Shown: in pieces, positions 1-8,747 of the stretch
Layout: the number at the start of each line of letters is the position of its first letter
Numbering within the stretch: the stretch's first letter is position 1
Origin: Candidatus Gastranaerophilales bacterium
Lineage (GTDB): Bacteria; Cyanobacteriota; Vampirovibrionia; Gastranaerophilales; Gastranaerophilaceae
Assembly: GCA_947625305.1 (NCBI GenBank)
Contig: CANQNW010000014.1
Span: 1-52,124 of the forward strand
Reading direction: 5' to 3'
Length of the DNA: 52,124 bases
The notes under the pieces: generated by a model
What the model saw: only the letters and a program-made list of their open reading frames with translations
The model's database searches: none
Told to the model about the DNA's origin: nothing
Made by a program: the position numbers and the translations under genes

Positions 1-270
1 GCCACTTCGACATAGTTTCTAAGTATTCAGTTGTCAGATTAACTTAGCCGTCTGTGGCTCATAGTTTTCACTTCGTTCAAACCCCTCTCCTCGAACGATA
101 CTTAATCGTTCTCGTCGGCAGAGTGCCACTTCGACATAATTCTTTTGTATTCAGTTGTCAGATAAACTCAGCCGTCTGTGGCTCATGGTTTTTACTTTGT
201 TCAAACCCTCTCCTAAAAAGGTACACCGTACCTTTTTACTCGGCAGAGTGCCGCTTCGACATAGTTTCTA
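1..270. repeat. Tandem ~125-bp repeat with variable hairpin
   Basis: Two near-complete copies (1-123, 124-249) and the start of a third (250-270) share gccacttcgacata..., ...cagttgtcaga...cagccgtctgtggctca... and a tcggcagagtg end. Each copy carries a perfect hairpin at the same place but with a different stem: GAACGAT/ATCGTTC at 93-111, and an 11-bp stem with a 3-nt loop at 214-238. Reading frames through it are by-products of the repeat. The window edge cuts it on the left. From 270 to 372 I see nothing further. Confidence 0.75.
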
Positions 271-372
271 CTTATTTTGTTTAAATAAATTCTCTGTTTT
301 ATTTAATACAATAGTCATAACACAAGCTAATATGATAAAGCAAGATGCTCCTATAATAAATTGTACATCCAT

Positions 373-600
373 TTATTTAAGCCTTTCAATATTATTATCA
401 ATTTTTTTATTTAAGTATAAAAATTTCAACAAAAATAAAATGTCAAAATATATTCCTATGATAAATAGAAATGATATTTTCATTATATTTATATTAACAA
501 AAAATAAACCTGCTAATCCGCTTGAGATTATCATTATCATTGCAAAATAGTTATTTCTTAATGCAATTAAATTCTTATTTTCTTCTTCAATATATTTCAT
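373..600 (-). CDS. Small two-helix membrane protein, unknown function
   Basis: 75 residues. A charged N-terminus (MKYIEEENKNLIALRNN) is followed by two hydrophobic stretches at about residues 17-36 and 39-60 and a basic tail, so a two-pass inner-membrane protein is likely. I do not recognise a family. The opposite strand is also open here, but this strand is preferred because a good promoter (TTAACA, 17 bp, TATAAT) ends 6 nt before the ATG and the product has a coherent membrane topology. There is no Shine-Dalgarno, so translation would be leaderless. Function is unknown. Confidence 0.55.
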   Translation of the reverse strand: MKYIEEENKNLIALRNNYFAMIMIISSGLAGLFFVNINIMKISFLFIIGIYFDILFLLKFLYLNKKIDNNIERLK

Positions 601-606
601 AAGATA

Positions 607-635
607 ATTATAACACAGTTTTATTTGGCTGTTAA
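607..635 (-). promoter_or_regulatory. Promoter of small membrane protein, leaderless architecture
   Basis: Reading the minus strand: TTAACA (635-630), 17-bp spacer, TATAAT (612-607), then TATCTT and the ATG at 600. The expected transcription start falls at or next to the start codon. Confidence 0.6.
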
Positions 636-653
636 GGAATATAGTTTGTATTT

Positions 654-1865
654 CTACCCTTTAACCAAATATTTTCCGTCTTTAATGCGAACCGCAAAAT
701 ATGGCTTATCCTTGCCTTTTTCCTTTAAAAATAACACAAACGGGCGGTCAAAATAGTAAAAATTTTCAAGATATATCTTTTCTACATACATTGCAATTTT
801 GTCTGCCACCCTCAAAGCAGCTTCACTTTTTAACCTTGCACCTTTATTATTCATATCAAATTTTACTGTTTGAAGTGTTTTTAAAATAACCCAAATATCT
901 TTGGGATTATTTTTATAATCTTTTCCCTTTATTTCTTTCATTGCAAGTTCATCGAAGTCCATTGTTCTATCTATATGCAGATAAGGAATTTTATAGTAAT
1001 TAACAAAGCTTATAATTGCATTAGGATGTTTTTGTAAATCATCTTTTGTCCTATTTTGAGTATATTCTTTCTTTTTTAATGATTTTTCCTTAATTTCGGA
1101 ATAAATCTGTTCAAATGAGGCATTAGAATCCGTTAAATACAAAATCATTTCTTCTTTATCGGTTTTATCCGTTATTTTTAAGGCGAAATCATTATCATTT
1201 GCGTAAAATAATGATTCAATCGTGCCTTCAAGTTTATCTTTATTTTCATCGGAGTCCCTGTCTTGAAATTTGACATCTTTCATAAATCCAAAATATTTAT
1301 ACTTTTGAGTTTCAATTTTATTGAAATAGTCATTTGGCAAGTTATCAAACTGGGCAATAAATGGGAATTTCTTTAAAAGCATTGAATAAATAAACCATTT
1401 ATTTGTTTTATCATCAGAAATATCAGGGAACTTAAACTGTCCTAAAATATCGCTTTTTTCTTTGAATTTATCCCAAATGCCTTTTTCAATACTTCTTTTG
1501 AGTTTTAGCGTTTGTTTGCCCACCCCAATATAGTAATCATCAGGGTTTAAATCATCTTTAATAAACTTTTGCTTATTAAGTTCCTCCGCAAGTTTAGGAT
1601 TTCCCTCAACATATTCAACCTTAGGAGTACCAATCAGATTAATAAATTCATTCCAGCATAATTGAAAAGTAGGAACCCAAACATCATCCGTTTCAACCGC
1701 AAAACCGTTTTCATCCTTTGGCAGATTGCATTCGCTCGGCTCAGGTGCCTCAATTGCAGGCGAAATATCTGATGTAACATCTTGCGCCGCTGTTTTATGA
1801 GTACTGCATCCTGCCGTAAACCCTATTAAACATATAATTACAAAAACAAAAAAAATCTTTTTCAT
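654..1865 (-). CDS. Secreted lipoprotein, unknown function
   Basis: 403 residues. The N-terminus MKKIFFVFVIICLIGFTAGC is a type II signal peptide with the lipobox Cys at residue 20, so the mature protein should be lipidated and anchored at the envelope. The rest is a hydrophilic, Lys/Asp-rich domain with no motif I recognise; it could be a substrate-binding or structural lipoprotein. The ATG is preceded by AGGAG at good spacing. Its promoter contains a G9 tract in the -35/-10 spacer, which suggests phase-variable expression, as is known for some surface proteins of other bacteria. The stop lies 54 bp from the small membrane protein gene on the same strand. Confidence 0.8.
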   Translation of the reverse strand: MKKIFFVFVIICLIGFTAGCSTHKTAAQDVTSDISPAIEAPEPSECNLPKDENGFAVETDDVWVPTFQLCWNEFINLIGTPKVEYVEGNPKLAEELNKQKFIKDDLNPDDYYIGVGKQTLKLKRSIEKGIWDKFKEKSDILGQFKFPDISDDKTNKWFIYSMLLKKFPFIAQFDNLPNDYFNKIETQKYKYFGFMKDVKFQDRDSDENKDKLEGTIESLFYANDNDFALKITDKTDKEEMILYLTDSNASFEQIYSEIKEKSLKKKEYTQNRTKDDLQKHPNAIISFVNYYKIPYLHIDRTMDFDELAMKEIKGKDYKNNPKDIWVILKTLQTVKFDMNNKGARLKSEAALRVADKIAMYVEKIYLENFYYFDRPFVLFLKEKGKDKPYFAVRIKDGKYLVKG

Positions 1866-1894
1866 TAAAAACTCCTAATCTTGAGTGCTTAATC

Positions 1895-1925
1895 ATTATA
1901 CCACTTCTACCCCCCCCCTTAGCAA
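1895..1925 (-). promoter_or_regulatory. Promoter with G9 tract in its spacer (putative phase-variable)
   Basis: On the minus strand TTGCTA (1925-1920) is followed by 19 bp, including nine consecutive G (1918-1910), then a consensus TATAAT (1900-1895). The lipoprotein RBS and ATG follow 29 nt later. Seven G would give the optimal 17-bp spacer, so changes in tract length would tune promoter strength. Confidence 0.6.
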
Positions 1926-1954
1926 TATAAAAACAAAGTTTGAAAACCATATAC

Positions 1955-2065
1955 GGAGTGTCGTAATTTCACTTACTAAGACAACATCGAAACTTCGTCT
2001 GTTTGAGCCGATAATATCGGCGAGTTACGAAGTTTTTGGTTGAAGTTAGTGAAATAGATACGCAG
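1955..2065. repeat. Long imperfect inverted repeat
   Basis: Nested arms: tatac...atttcac (left) against gtgaaat...gtata (right), AAACTTCGT against ACGAAGTTT, and a central GCCGAT-AAT-ATCGGC. The whole can fold into one cruciform of about 100 bp. It lies between the alcohol dehydrogenase terminator and the lipoprotein promoter and has no reading frame. It could be a MITE-like element or a structured RNA; the sequence does not decide. Confidence 0.5.
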
Positions 2066-2111
2066 TATAAGGTGGAAAAATTGTTTTATATTGTTTATTT
2101 GGTTATAAAAA

Positions 2112-2142
2112 GCGGTGAGCGGTAATATAAACCGCTCACCGC
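2112..2142 (-). terminator. Rho-independent terminator of the alcohol dehydrogenase gene
   Basis: A 12-bp perfect GC-rich stem (GCGGTGAGCGGT / ACCGCTCACCGC) with a 7-nt loop, followed on the minus strand by TTTTT. It lies 20 bp beyond the stop. Confidence 0.9.
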
Positions 2143-2162
2143 AATATTTTTATTATAATAAT

Positions 2163-3377
2163 TTATTTATTATACGGTTTTAAAGATTCAGTAAATATTG
2201 CTTTTACTGTTTCTTTATTACCGTCAACGGGGGCAATTGCAAGCAAACCCGATAATGACGGAGTTTCAAAAGTTAAATTAACAAGTTTATCTATATCGGT
2301 TTCAGAAAATCCTTCATCTGAAAGTTTTTTCTTAATACCTACAGAATACAGCCATTCTTCAACTTTTTTGGAGGCAAATTCCGCTTCATCGGGTGTCCCT
2401 TTTAATTCTGGTATTATTGTATGGAACAAAGTCGCTATTGTTTTTGCTTTTGCAGGGTAGATATACTTAATTACCGCAGGTAATATCATTGCAAGCCCTA
2501 ATCCGTGAGATAATTTCGGTTTAACACCGCTCAAGGGGTGTTCAAGTGCGTGTGTAAAGTGTAACAAACCGTTATCAAAACTTACACCGCCCAGTATTGA
2601 TGCATAAAGCAAGAAATATCTTGCCTCTTTGTCATTAGGATTAGTGTTAATCCTCGGCAGATATTTTCCTACAAGTTCAATACATTCTTTTGCAGTTGAT
2701 ACCGATAAAGGTGAAGCTACCTTTGATGTTGCCGCTTCAACCGAGTGATTAACCGCATCTATTGATACATATATTGTTTGCTCGGGTGATAAATTCATCA
2801 TTAAAGCAGGGTCATCTATTGAATAGGATGGATATATGCAATCATAAGCAATAGCAGGTTTATATTGCGTTTCAGGAATAGTAACAACCGCAAATCTGTT
2901 CGTTTCCGTGCCTGTTCCATGGGTCAGGTTTATTGCCACAATCGGAACTGCTTTTTCTGGAATAAACTTAAATTCCATAATATCCCTTGCACTGACACCG
3001 TCATTAGCAAGCATAATAGCAGCAGTTTTAGCAGCATCTATCGGAGAACCTCCGCCTATACCCATAACAGCTTTTGCTCCAAAATCTCTGCCGAGTTTTG
3101 CCGCTTCATCTACTGCATCCGCTGTCGGGTTCGGAGTTACTTGTGCATAATTTATATAAGTTATTGCGTTATTCTTGAATGCTTTTTCTATTACATCCCA
3201 AGCCCCCGAAGACTTATAAGCATTTCGCCCCGAAACAACAAGCACTTTATCAAGTCCTTTTGATTTCATATCTTTTGCTATATCTTCCATTTTATTAATA
3301 GCACCAAAACCAAAGTATACATTAGGTTTTACACGCAGTTCAACAACGGAATTGATATCAACATCACTTCTCCACAT
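2163..3377 (-). CDS. Iron-containing alcohol dehydrogenase
   Basis: 404 residues, of the usual length for group III (Fe-dependent) alcohol dehydrogenases, cytosolic NAD(P)-dependent enzymes that interconvert aldehydes or ketones and alcohols. The nucleotide-binding GGGSPID lies at about 108-114. Metal ligands match the family pattern: D207 and H211 (SIDAVNHS), H276 and H291, with the conserved H280 between them. GTGTE at 154-158 is the other signature. A strong AAAGGAG lies 7 nt before the ATG, with TATAAT further upstream. It is transcribed alone with its own terminator. The substrate cannot be deduced; a role in fermentative redox balance is an inference. Confidence 0.93.
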   Translation of the reverse strand: MWRSDVDINSVVELRVKPNVYFGFGAINKMEDIAKDMKSKGLDKVLVVSGRNAYKSSGAWDVIEKAFKNNAITYINYAQVTPNPTADAVDEAAKLGRDFGAKAVMGIGGGSPIDAAKTAAIMLANDGVSARDIMEFKFIPEKAVPIVAINLTHGTGTETNRFAVVTIPETQYKPAIAYDCIYPSYSIDDPALMMNLSPEQTIYVSIDAVNHSVEAATSKVASPLSVSTAKECIELVGKYLPRINTNPNDKEARYFLLYASILGGVSFDNGLLHFTHALEHPLSGVKPKLSHGLGLAMILPAVIKYIYPAKAKTIATLFHTIIPELKGTPDEAEFASKKVEEWLYSVGIKKKLSDEGFSETDIDKLVNLTFETPSLSGLLAIAPVDGNKETVKAIFTESLKPYNK

Positions 3378-3503
3378 ATTATGTCTCCTTTCTTGAATAT
3401 CCGATTATACTACATTTTTTTATTAAAATAAATATACCGATTTTATGATATATTCTTGATAATAAAAAAAATATTATTTAAAATATTTTTAAAGGTTAAA
3501 AAT

Positions 3504-4487
3504 ATGCACTATAAAAGCTGTCAATGGATAAACAGAGGAATAGAATTCAGAACGGATGAAATCCGCCTTTGCTGTTACGGATATTTGCAGGGCAGAGAAA
3601 CCGAATATCAAACAACTTTATTTTCTGATTATCATGGCGGAAAAATCGATTGGGATAAATTCTTTGAAATAAAACATCAATTAAAGCAAATGCATAAAGA
3701 AGGCAAATACTTGGATGCCTGCAAAGACTGTATTTATTTGCATGAAAGCGATTGGGATGATGATGATTACATAAATCATTTTACATTCAACCATTGGACA
3801 AAGTGTAATTGCGCTTGCACATACTGTTACACGAATAATGACAAAAAAGCTTACAATCAATATAAAGAATATAAAATTTATCCGATAATAAAAGATATGT
3901 TTAAGAAGGGATTAATAAAGAAATTAGAGAGTTCCTGTTTATGCTTTGGGGGCGGAGAGCCTACTATTTTAGATGATTTTGATAAACTTATTGATATCTT
4001 TTTAAAGCATGGAAGCAAAAATATCAGAATTAATACTTCAGGAATAAAATATTCAAAAAGCATTGAAAAAGCACTTAAACTTGGGGCTATGAGTATTGTA
4101 ATATCGCTAGATGCAGGCTGCAGTGAGACTTACGAAAAAATAAAACAGGTAAAGTGCTATGATAAAGTCTGGGATAATATAAGAAAATATATAAAATGTC
4201 AGAAAGAACCTAATCTTGTAAAAGTCAAATTTATTTTAATCCCAAAAGTTAATGACAGTTACGAAGAAATAAACAAATGGTTTGATGAAGTTGTTAAAAA
4301 CGGAATTAAAGCCGTAAGTTTGAGTGTTGAGCAGGACTGGTTTAACACCAATCAGCCGAATTTTCCTGATGACATATATGAAAAGATTTCGTATATGGAG
4401 CAAAAAGCAAAAGAATTAAATCTTGATATGGAAATTTACTGTGAGGCTCTGGCTGTTTTAAGAGACGGCAAAAAAAACCCTTCTTAA
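3504..4487 (+). CDS. Radical SAM protein with N-terminal cysteine pairs
   Basis: 327 residues from the ATG that follows AAAGG; a TTG 48 nt upstream is in frame but has no RBS. The radical SAM cluster motif CNCACTYC gives C101, C105 and C108, and GGGEP at about 149-153 is the SAM-binding glycine motif. Before the core there are CC (23-24) and CKDC (73-76), which may hold an extra Fe-S site, as in SPASM/twitch-like enzymes but placed N-terminally. The protein uses 4Fe-4S chemistry to cleave SAM; its substrate is unknown. No small peptide gene or other partner is visible beside it. Of three radical SAM genes in the window, this one alone has no homopolymer nearby. Confidence 0.85.
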   Translation: MHYKSCQWINRGIEFRTDEIRLCCYGYLQGRETEYQTTLFSDYHGGKIDWDKFFEIKHQLKQMHKEGKYLDACKDCIYLHESDWDDDDYINHFTFNHWTKCNCACTYCYTNNDKKAYNQYKEYKIYPIIKDMFKKGLIKKLESSCLCFGGGEPTILDDFDKLIDIFLKHGSKNIRINTSGIKYSKSIEKALKLGAMSIVISLDAGCSETYEKIKQVKCYDKVWDNIRKYIKCQKEPNLVKVKFILIPKVNDSYEEINKWFDEVVKNGIKAVSLSVEQDWFNTNQPNFPDDIYEKISYMEQKAKELNLDMEIYCEALAVLRDGKKNPS

Positions 4488-4498
4488 AATAAGAAGGG
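4478..4498. terminator. Hairpin at the end of the radical SAM gene
   Basis: CCCTTCTTA-aaa-TAAGAAGGG overlaps the stop codon. An A8 run precedes it on the plus strand, so a U-run follows only for minus-strand transcripts. It may block antisense transcription or act as a 3' stabilising hairpin. Confidence 0.5.
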
Positions 4499-4690
4499 GA
4501 TGAGCACTAAGAATAAGCAATCAGAAGAGTTGAGGATTTACTCTCTTATAATAAATTATTTTCCATATGTCTTCATTACACTTAATGACTATATTTAATA
4601 GTTATACTTTTGTATAAATAAACTTAAACCTTATTTGTATTGTTACCGTAAATAAGATAAAATTGAAAATATTAAACAAGGATTGGAATT

Positions 4691-5269
4691 ATGAATAAAG
4701 AAGAAGAATTAAAAGCTATAAAACAAGAATGTTTTGAATGCAAAAAGTGCGAACTTGGTAAAACAAGAAATAACATAGTATTTTCAGACGGAAATGCCAA
4801 TGCAAAAATTCTGCTTATAGGTGAAGCCCCGGGGGCTGATGAAGATGCAACGGGAACTCCTTTTGTCGGCAGGGCGGGAAAACTTCTTTCCAAATTAATT
4901 GATGATTGCGGTCTTTCAAGAAAAGATGATTTTTATATCTGCAATACCGTAAAATGCAGACCGCCTGAAAACAGAGTTCCGACAGACCAAGAAAAAAAAC
5001 TATGCGAAAATTATCTTTTATCGCAGATTAAAATTGTTAATCCTAAAGTAATTGTGTTATGCGGGGCAACCTCCGCTAAATCTTTTCTCGGAGATAAGCT
5101 TAAAATCTCTCAAATTCGGGGACAGTGGTTTAAAATCTTTGATAAATACGATGCAACGGTTATTTTTCATCCTTCTTATCTGTTAAGAAATCATTCGGAA
5201 ACTGAAGGCTCGCCAAGGGGGCTTACTAAACAAGATTTATTAAAGATTAAAGAATTTATCTTAAAATAA
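4691..5269 (+). CDS. Uracil-DNA glycosylase, family 4 type (Fe-S)
   Basis: 192 residues. It removes uracil from DNA (base-excision repair) in the cytosol. The family 4 pattern is complete: GEAPG at 44-48 (motif A), the second motif HPSYLLRN at 160-167, and four Fe-S ligands C17, C20, C89 and C105 (ECKKC and CRPPENR...C). The length is typical of the thermophile/actinobacterial-type enzyme. AAGGA lies before the ATG. The gene is monocistronic by spacing (about 160 bp on either side). A family 5 assignment is less likely given the motif A sequence. Confidence 0.92.
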   Translation: MNKEEELKAIKQECFECKKCELGKTRNNIVFSDGNANAKILLIGEAPGADEDATGTPFVGRAGKLLSKLIDDCGLSRKDDFYICNTVKCRPPENRVPTDQEKKLCENYLLSQIKIVNPKVIVLCGATSAKSFLGDKLKISQIRGQWFKIFDKYDATVIFHPSYLLRNHSETEGSPRGLTKQDLLKIKEFILK

Positions 5270-5427
5270 ACTTAACATTTGTAATATTTATTATTTTTAA
5301 AACTCAATAAAAACAAGCTTTTTGACATTCCGTTTCTTTAATTATCAATTTTAATTAACGAAATTGTACAGTTATTGTTTATGTTTGATAAAATAAAATT
5401 TATAAGGGTTAAAAGAGAAAGTATATC

Positions 5428-7908
5428 ATGGCTGCAGATAATAATTATAAAGAAATTTTGGAAGAAGTTGTTAATAAACTGGATAGTATTGATACGGTTA
5501 AGGAAGTTGATGTCCTTAATATAAAAGAAGCAGTTGAAGAACTCGGTAATTTAATGACTGATTCTCAAGTTAAATTGAATTTTCAGGAAATTAAAGAAAA
5601 ACTTGAATCTCTTTCACTGCAAATGGATAATTGCAATGAATCTCTTTTAAAAGATATTTATACCGATATAAATAAATTAAAAGACTCTGCAACTTCAGTA
5701 AATCAATATATTGAAAATCTGCAGAATATACAAAATTTAGCACTTACAAGCGCAGAATTTGAAGAGTATCAAAAACAGCAGTTAGATTTAGCCCTAAAAA
5801 CAAACGAAAACATTTTTAATGAACTTTCGGCAATAAAAGAAAATTCTTCCAAATCACATACGGAGGAAAATATACAGCAGATTGAAACAAGTCTTGTAAA
5901 TCTGCATAAAAATCTTACGGGATATATTGAAGAAATTACCTCCAGACTGGATAATGCCCCTAATATAGAAAATATAAGCGCCATCATATCGGATTTTAAC
6001 GGAATTAGTCAAAAAAATATAAAAGAAACAAATTCTTTATTAAAAAAATTACAATTAAAATTTGAAAGTTTTCAAAATACCGAATTTCAAAATCAATTTG
6101 CAAAAATTTCTGAAATATACGACAGCATAACAATGATTAATGCTTGGATAGAAAAAGTCGGCTTTCTTAATAAATCCATTGAAAATGTTTATTCAAGATT
6201 AGGTGCAAATATTGATTTTGATGAAGTATCGGATAAGGTTGATATTATTTATGAAAATATTTCCGCTTTAAATAACTGGACAATGAAAATTGATACGGTT
6301 GATGAATCGATTATTGAAATTCAATCCAAAATCAGCGCATTAAGCGATTTTATGCAAAATTCCGGAAATATTTCGGAAATAATTTCAGGATTAAAAGAAA
6401 AATTTGAGTCCGCATTTAATGAAAATATTGATTTTGAAGATTTGACTAATAAAATAGATATAGTTTATGAAAACTTATCTTCAATAAATACTTGGGCAAA
6501 TAAAGTTGATTCTATTGATAACAAAATCAATTCATTGGAAAATTTAAACACCTCCGTCGAGGAAATTAAAGAAAATGTTTCAAATATAAATAATGTTTTA
6601 GATGAAGACATGATTTCTTCTAAAATTGATATTATTTATGAAAATATTACTCTTTTGAATAAATGGATTAATAAAATTGATGACATTTCCAAACAAAGCG
6701 AAGAACTTGATAATAAGTTCAATGAGGCTAATTCAAATTTAAATGAAAAAATAGATCAAATAACAAAAACACTTTCAGATACCTCAGACATACTTGTAAG
6801 TGTTCCTGATATTAAAGAAAAACTTGAAAAAGTATCAACAGCATTAAATTCTATTACTCATTCATCTGCAAATGGAAATGATTCTTATATTTATTCACTT
6901 TTGGATATTGAATCGGATTTCCTGAAATTGCATAAATTTCTAGATGATAATACAAAAAATACTTCGCAGGATATAAATGCTTTAAAAGATAGATTTGAAG
7001 AACTTAATGATGATATTTCAAGTATCAGTGTAAGAACAAATAAATTGATACTTTCAGCAGATGATGCAAATAAAGAATTTAAAACTCATTTAGAATCATT
7101 TAAGGATATTATAAGTTTATTAAATAAACAAAGAGAAAGTTTTAATCCCGAATTAAAATTTAATTTATTAGGTACAAGATTAACAGAACTTGTAAAATTA
7201 ATGAAAAATAATCTTGAATCCAATAAAAATATTAATACTGCATTTATTTATCTTGCAGAATGGATTGATGCTACAGGCAGAACATTAAACGGTATTTCAA
7301 ATGATATAGAGCAAATTAAATCCTTATCGGAAAAAAGAAATGAAAGTACATCAACCGAAGAAATAGCACAAATTATAAGTAATAATGAGCAGGAAACAAA
7401 TGGTTTAATTGCTGATATTAAAAATCAAACATTAAATTTATTAAATGAAATTGAAAAAAATAATATTAAAATTAATGATGACATTTCGGAAATTAAAAGC
7501 CTCTTAACAGGTATAATTGTTCAATTAAATACTGCCTTAACTCCTGATATTGATTCATTAAATGAAAGAATTGATAAACTGGAGGAAGAAAATAATAATC
7601 GTTTTAAAGAACTTGAAGATATAATTCAAAATCAAGTAGCACAGCAGGCAAAACAAATTAATTCTTTAGAGGCTAAAATAGATGATATGACTTCTAAATT
7701 TAATAAGTTAATAGAAGTATTTGCCGAAGATAATAAGAATTATGAAATAAAAGATATATTAAATTATATAGCATCACAGACTTCATCATTAAATGAAGCT
7801 ATGCAAAATCAACAGAATGCAAATGCAGTTATAGATACAGTTGCAGAAAAACTTACAAGTTTTGATGAAAATATTAATAAAATAGTTTCATATATTGAAG
7901 AAGAATAA
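5428..7908 (+). CDS. Long coiled-coil protein with internal repeats
   Basis: 826 residues, acidic, almost entirely predicted coiled coil, with no signal peptide or membrane segment, so cytosolic. Four copies of a short motif of the form (D/E)x(I/V)YxxI(S/T)xxNxW recur, with Tyr at about 231, 275, 347 and 404 and Trp nine residues later. Two copies are preceded by NIDF(D/E). I do not recognise a family; SMC-like or cytoskeletal scaffolds are possible but no ATPase head is present. The stop is 2 nt from the rsmA ATG, so it is the first gene of the rsmA-ispE-murQ run. A TTGTAC / TAAAAT-like promoter may lie in the 160 bp upstream. Confidence 0.8.
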   Translation: MAADNNYKEILEEVVNKLDSIDTVKEVDVLNIKEAVEELGNLMTDSQVKLNFQEIKEKLESLSLQMDNCNESLLKDIYTDINKLKDSATSVNQYIENLQNIQNLALTSAEFEEYQKQQLDLALKTNENIFNELSAIKENSSKSHTEENIQQIETSLVNLHKNLTGYIEEITSRLDNAPNIENISAIISDFNGISQKNIKETNSLLKKLQLKFESFQNTEFQNQFAKISEIYDSITMINAWIEKVGFLNKSIENVYSRLGANIDFDEVSDKVDIIYENISALNNWTMKIDTVDESIIEIQSKISALSDFMQNSGNISEIISGLKEKFESAFNENIDFEDLTNKIDIVYENLSSINTWANKVDSIDNKINSLENLNTSVEEIKENVSNINNVLDEDMISSKIDIIYENITLLNKWINKIDDISKQSEELDNKFNEANSNLNEKIDQITKTLSDTSDILVSVPDIKEKLEKVSTALNSITHSSANGNDSYIYSLLDIESDFLKLHKFLDDNTKNTSQDINALKDRFEELNDDISSISVRTNKLILSADDANKEFKTHLESFKDIISLLNKQRESFNPELKFNLLGTRLTELVKLMKNNLESNKNINTAFIYLAEWIDATGRTLNGISNDIEQIKSLSEKRNESTSTEEIAQIISNNEQETNGLIADIKNQTLNLLNEIEKNNIKINDDISEIKSLLTGIIVQLNTALTPDIDSLNERIDKLEEENNNRFKELEDIIQNQVAQQAKQINSLEAKIDDMTSKFNKLIEVFAEDNKNYEIKDILNYIASQTSSLNEAMQNQQNANAVIDTVAEKLTSFDENINKIVSYIEEE

Positions 7909-7910
7909 AA

Positions 7911-8747
7911 ATGAACTATTTTGAGCGGGCAAAAAAATTCAGAGCAAAAAAAAGGCTCGGGCAGAATTTTCTTATTGATGAAGAGTGCATTCAAGCAATA
8001 CTGGATGTTTCTGATATTTCAAAAGAAGATACTGTTGTTGAAATAGGCCCCGGGCTTGGTTTTGTTACCGAACAACTTGTTAAATATGCAAAAAAGGTTT
8101 ATGCTGTTGAACTTGATGAAGATATGATTAATGAAATATCCAAAATCAATGCGGATAATCTGGAAATTATTCATAACGATATTTTAAAAACTGATTTATC
8201 CGAGTTCGGCGAAAATTTAAAAGTTGTTGCTAATATTCCTTATTATATAACTTCGCCGATTTTAGCGCATTTATTGGGCGAGGTTGATGATTTGGATAAT
8301 AAAAACAGAAAATCAATTTCGCAAATTGTTTTAATGGTTCAATATGAAGTAGCAAAAAGACTCAGTGCAAACGAAAAATCACCTTCAAAAGAATTCGGAT
8401 TATTATCAATTCTGGCGCAATTTTGGGCGGATATTGAATTTATAAGAAAAGTCAGTTCAAGGGCATTTTTCCCTGCGCCGAAAGTCGATTCGGCTATTGT
8501 AAAAATCAATGTTAAAAGTCAACCGTTATTAAAATTAACCAATTATAATTTTTTTAGAAAAGTAATAAAAGCCTGCTTTGCGACAAGAAGGAAAAATATA
8601 AAAAACTCGCTTGTTAATGCGGGGTTTAGTAAAATTGCAGTTGAAAAAACTCTTAAAGACCTTAATATTAATGAAAACCTTCGTGGTGAAGTGCTTTCTA
8701 TTAAACAAATGGGCGATTTAAGCGAAAAATTGAAAGAAAATTTATGA
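7911..8747 (+). CDS. rsmA: 16S rRNA (adenine1518-N6/adenine1519-N6)-dimethyltransferase
   Basis: 278 residues. It dimethylates two adenines in the 3' hairpin of 16S rRNA late in 30S assembly. The N-terminal RLGQNFLID (15-23), the SAM motif EIGPGLG (44-50) and the catalytic NIPYYITSP (108-116) are textbook for RsmA/KsgA. It starts 2 nt after the coiled-coil gene and overlaps ispE by 4 nt (ATGA), so translation is coupled. rsmA followed by ispE is an arrangement I associate with cyanobacteria. Confidence 0.97.
   Translation: MNYFERAKKFRAKKRLGQNFLIDEECIQAILDVSDISKEDTVVEIGPGLGFVTEQLVKYAKKVYAVELDEDMINEISKINADNLEIIHNDILKTDLSEFGENLKVVANIPYYITSPILAHLLGEVDDLDNKNRKSISQIVLMVQYEVAKRLSANEKSPSKEFGLLSILAQFWADIEFIRKVSSRAFFPAPKVDSAIVKINVKSQPLLKLTNYNFFRKVIKACFATRRKNIKNSLVNAGFSKIAVEKTLKDLNINENLRGEVLSIKQMGDLSEKLKENL

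Noticed and set aside
54-550. Two overlapping plus-strand open frames near the left edge
   Set aside because: They lie within the tandem repeat and run antisense through the small membrane protein; both copies encode the same repeated residues and neither has an RBS.
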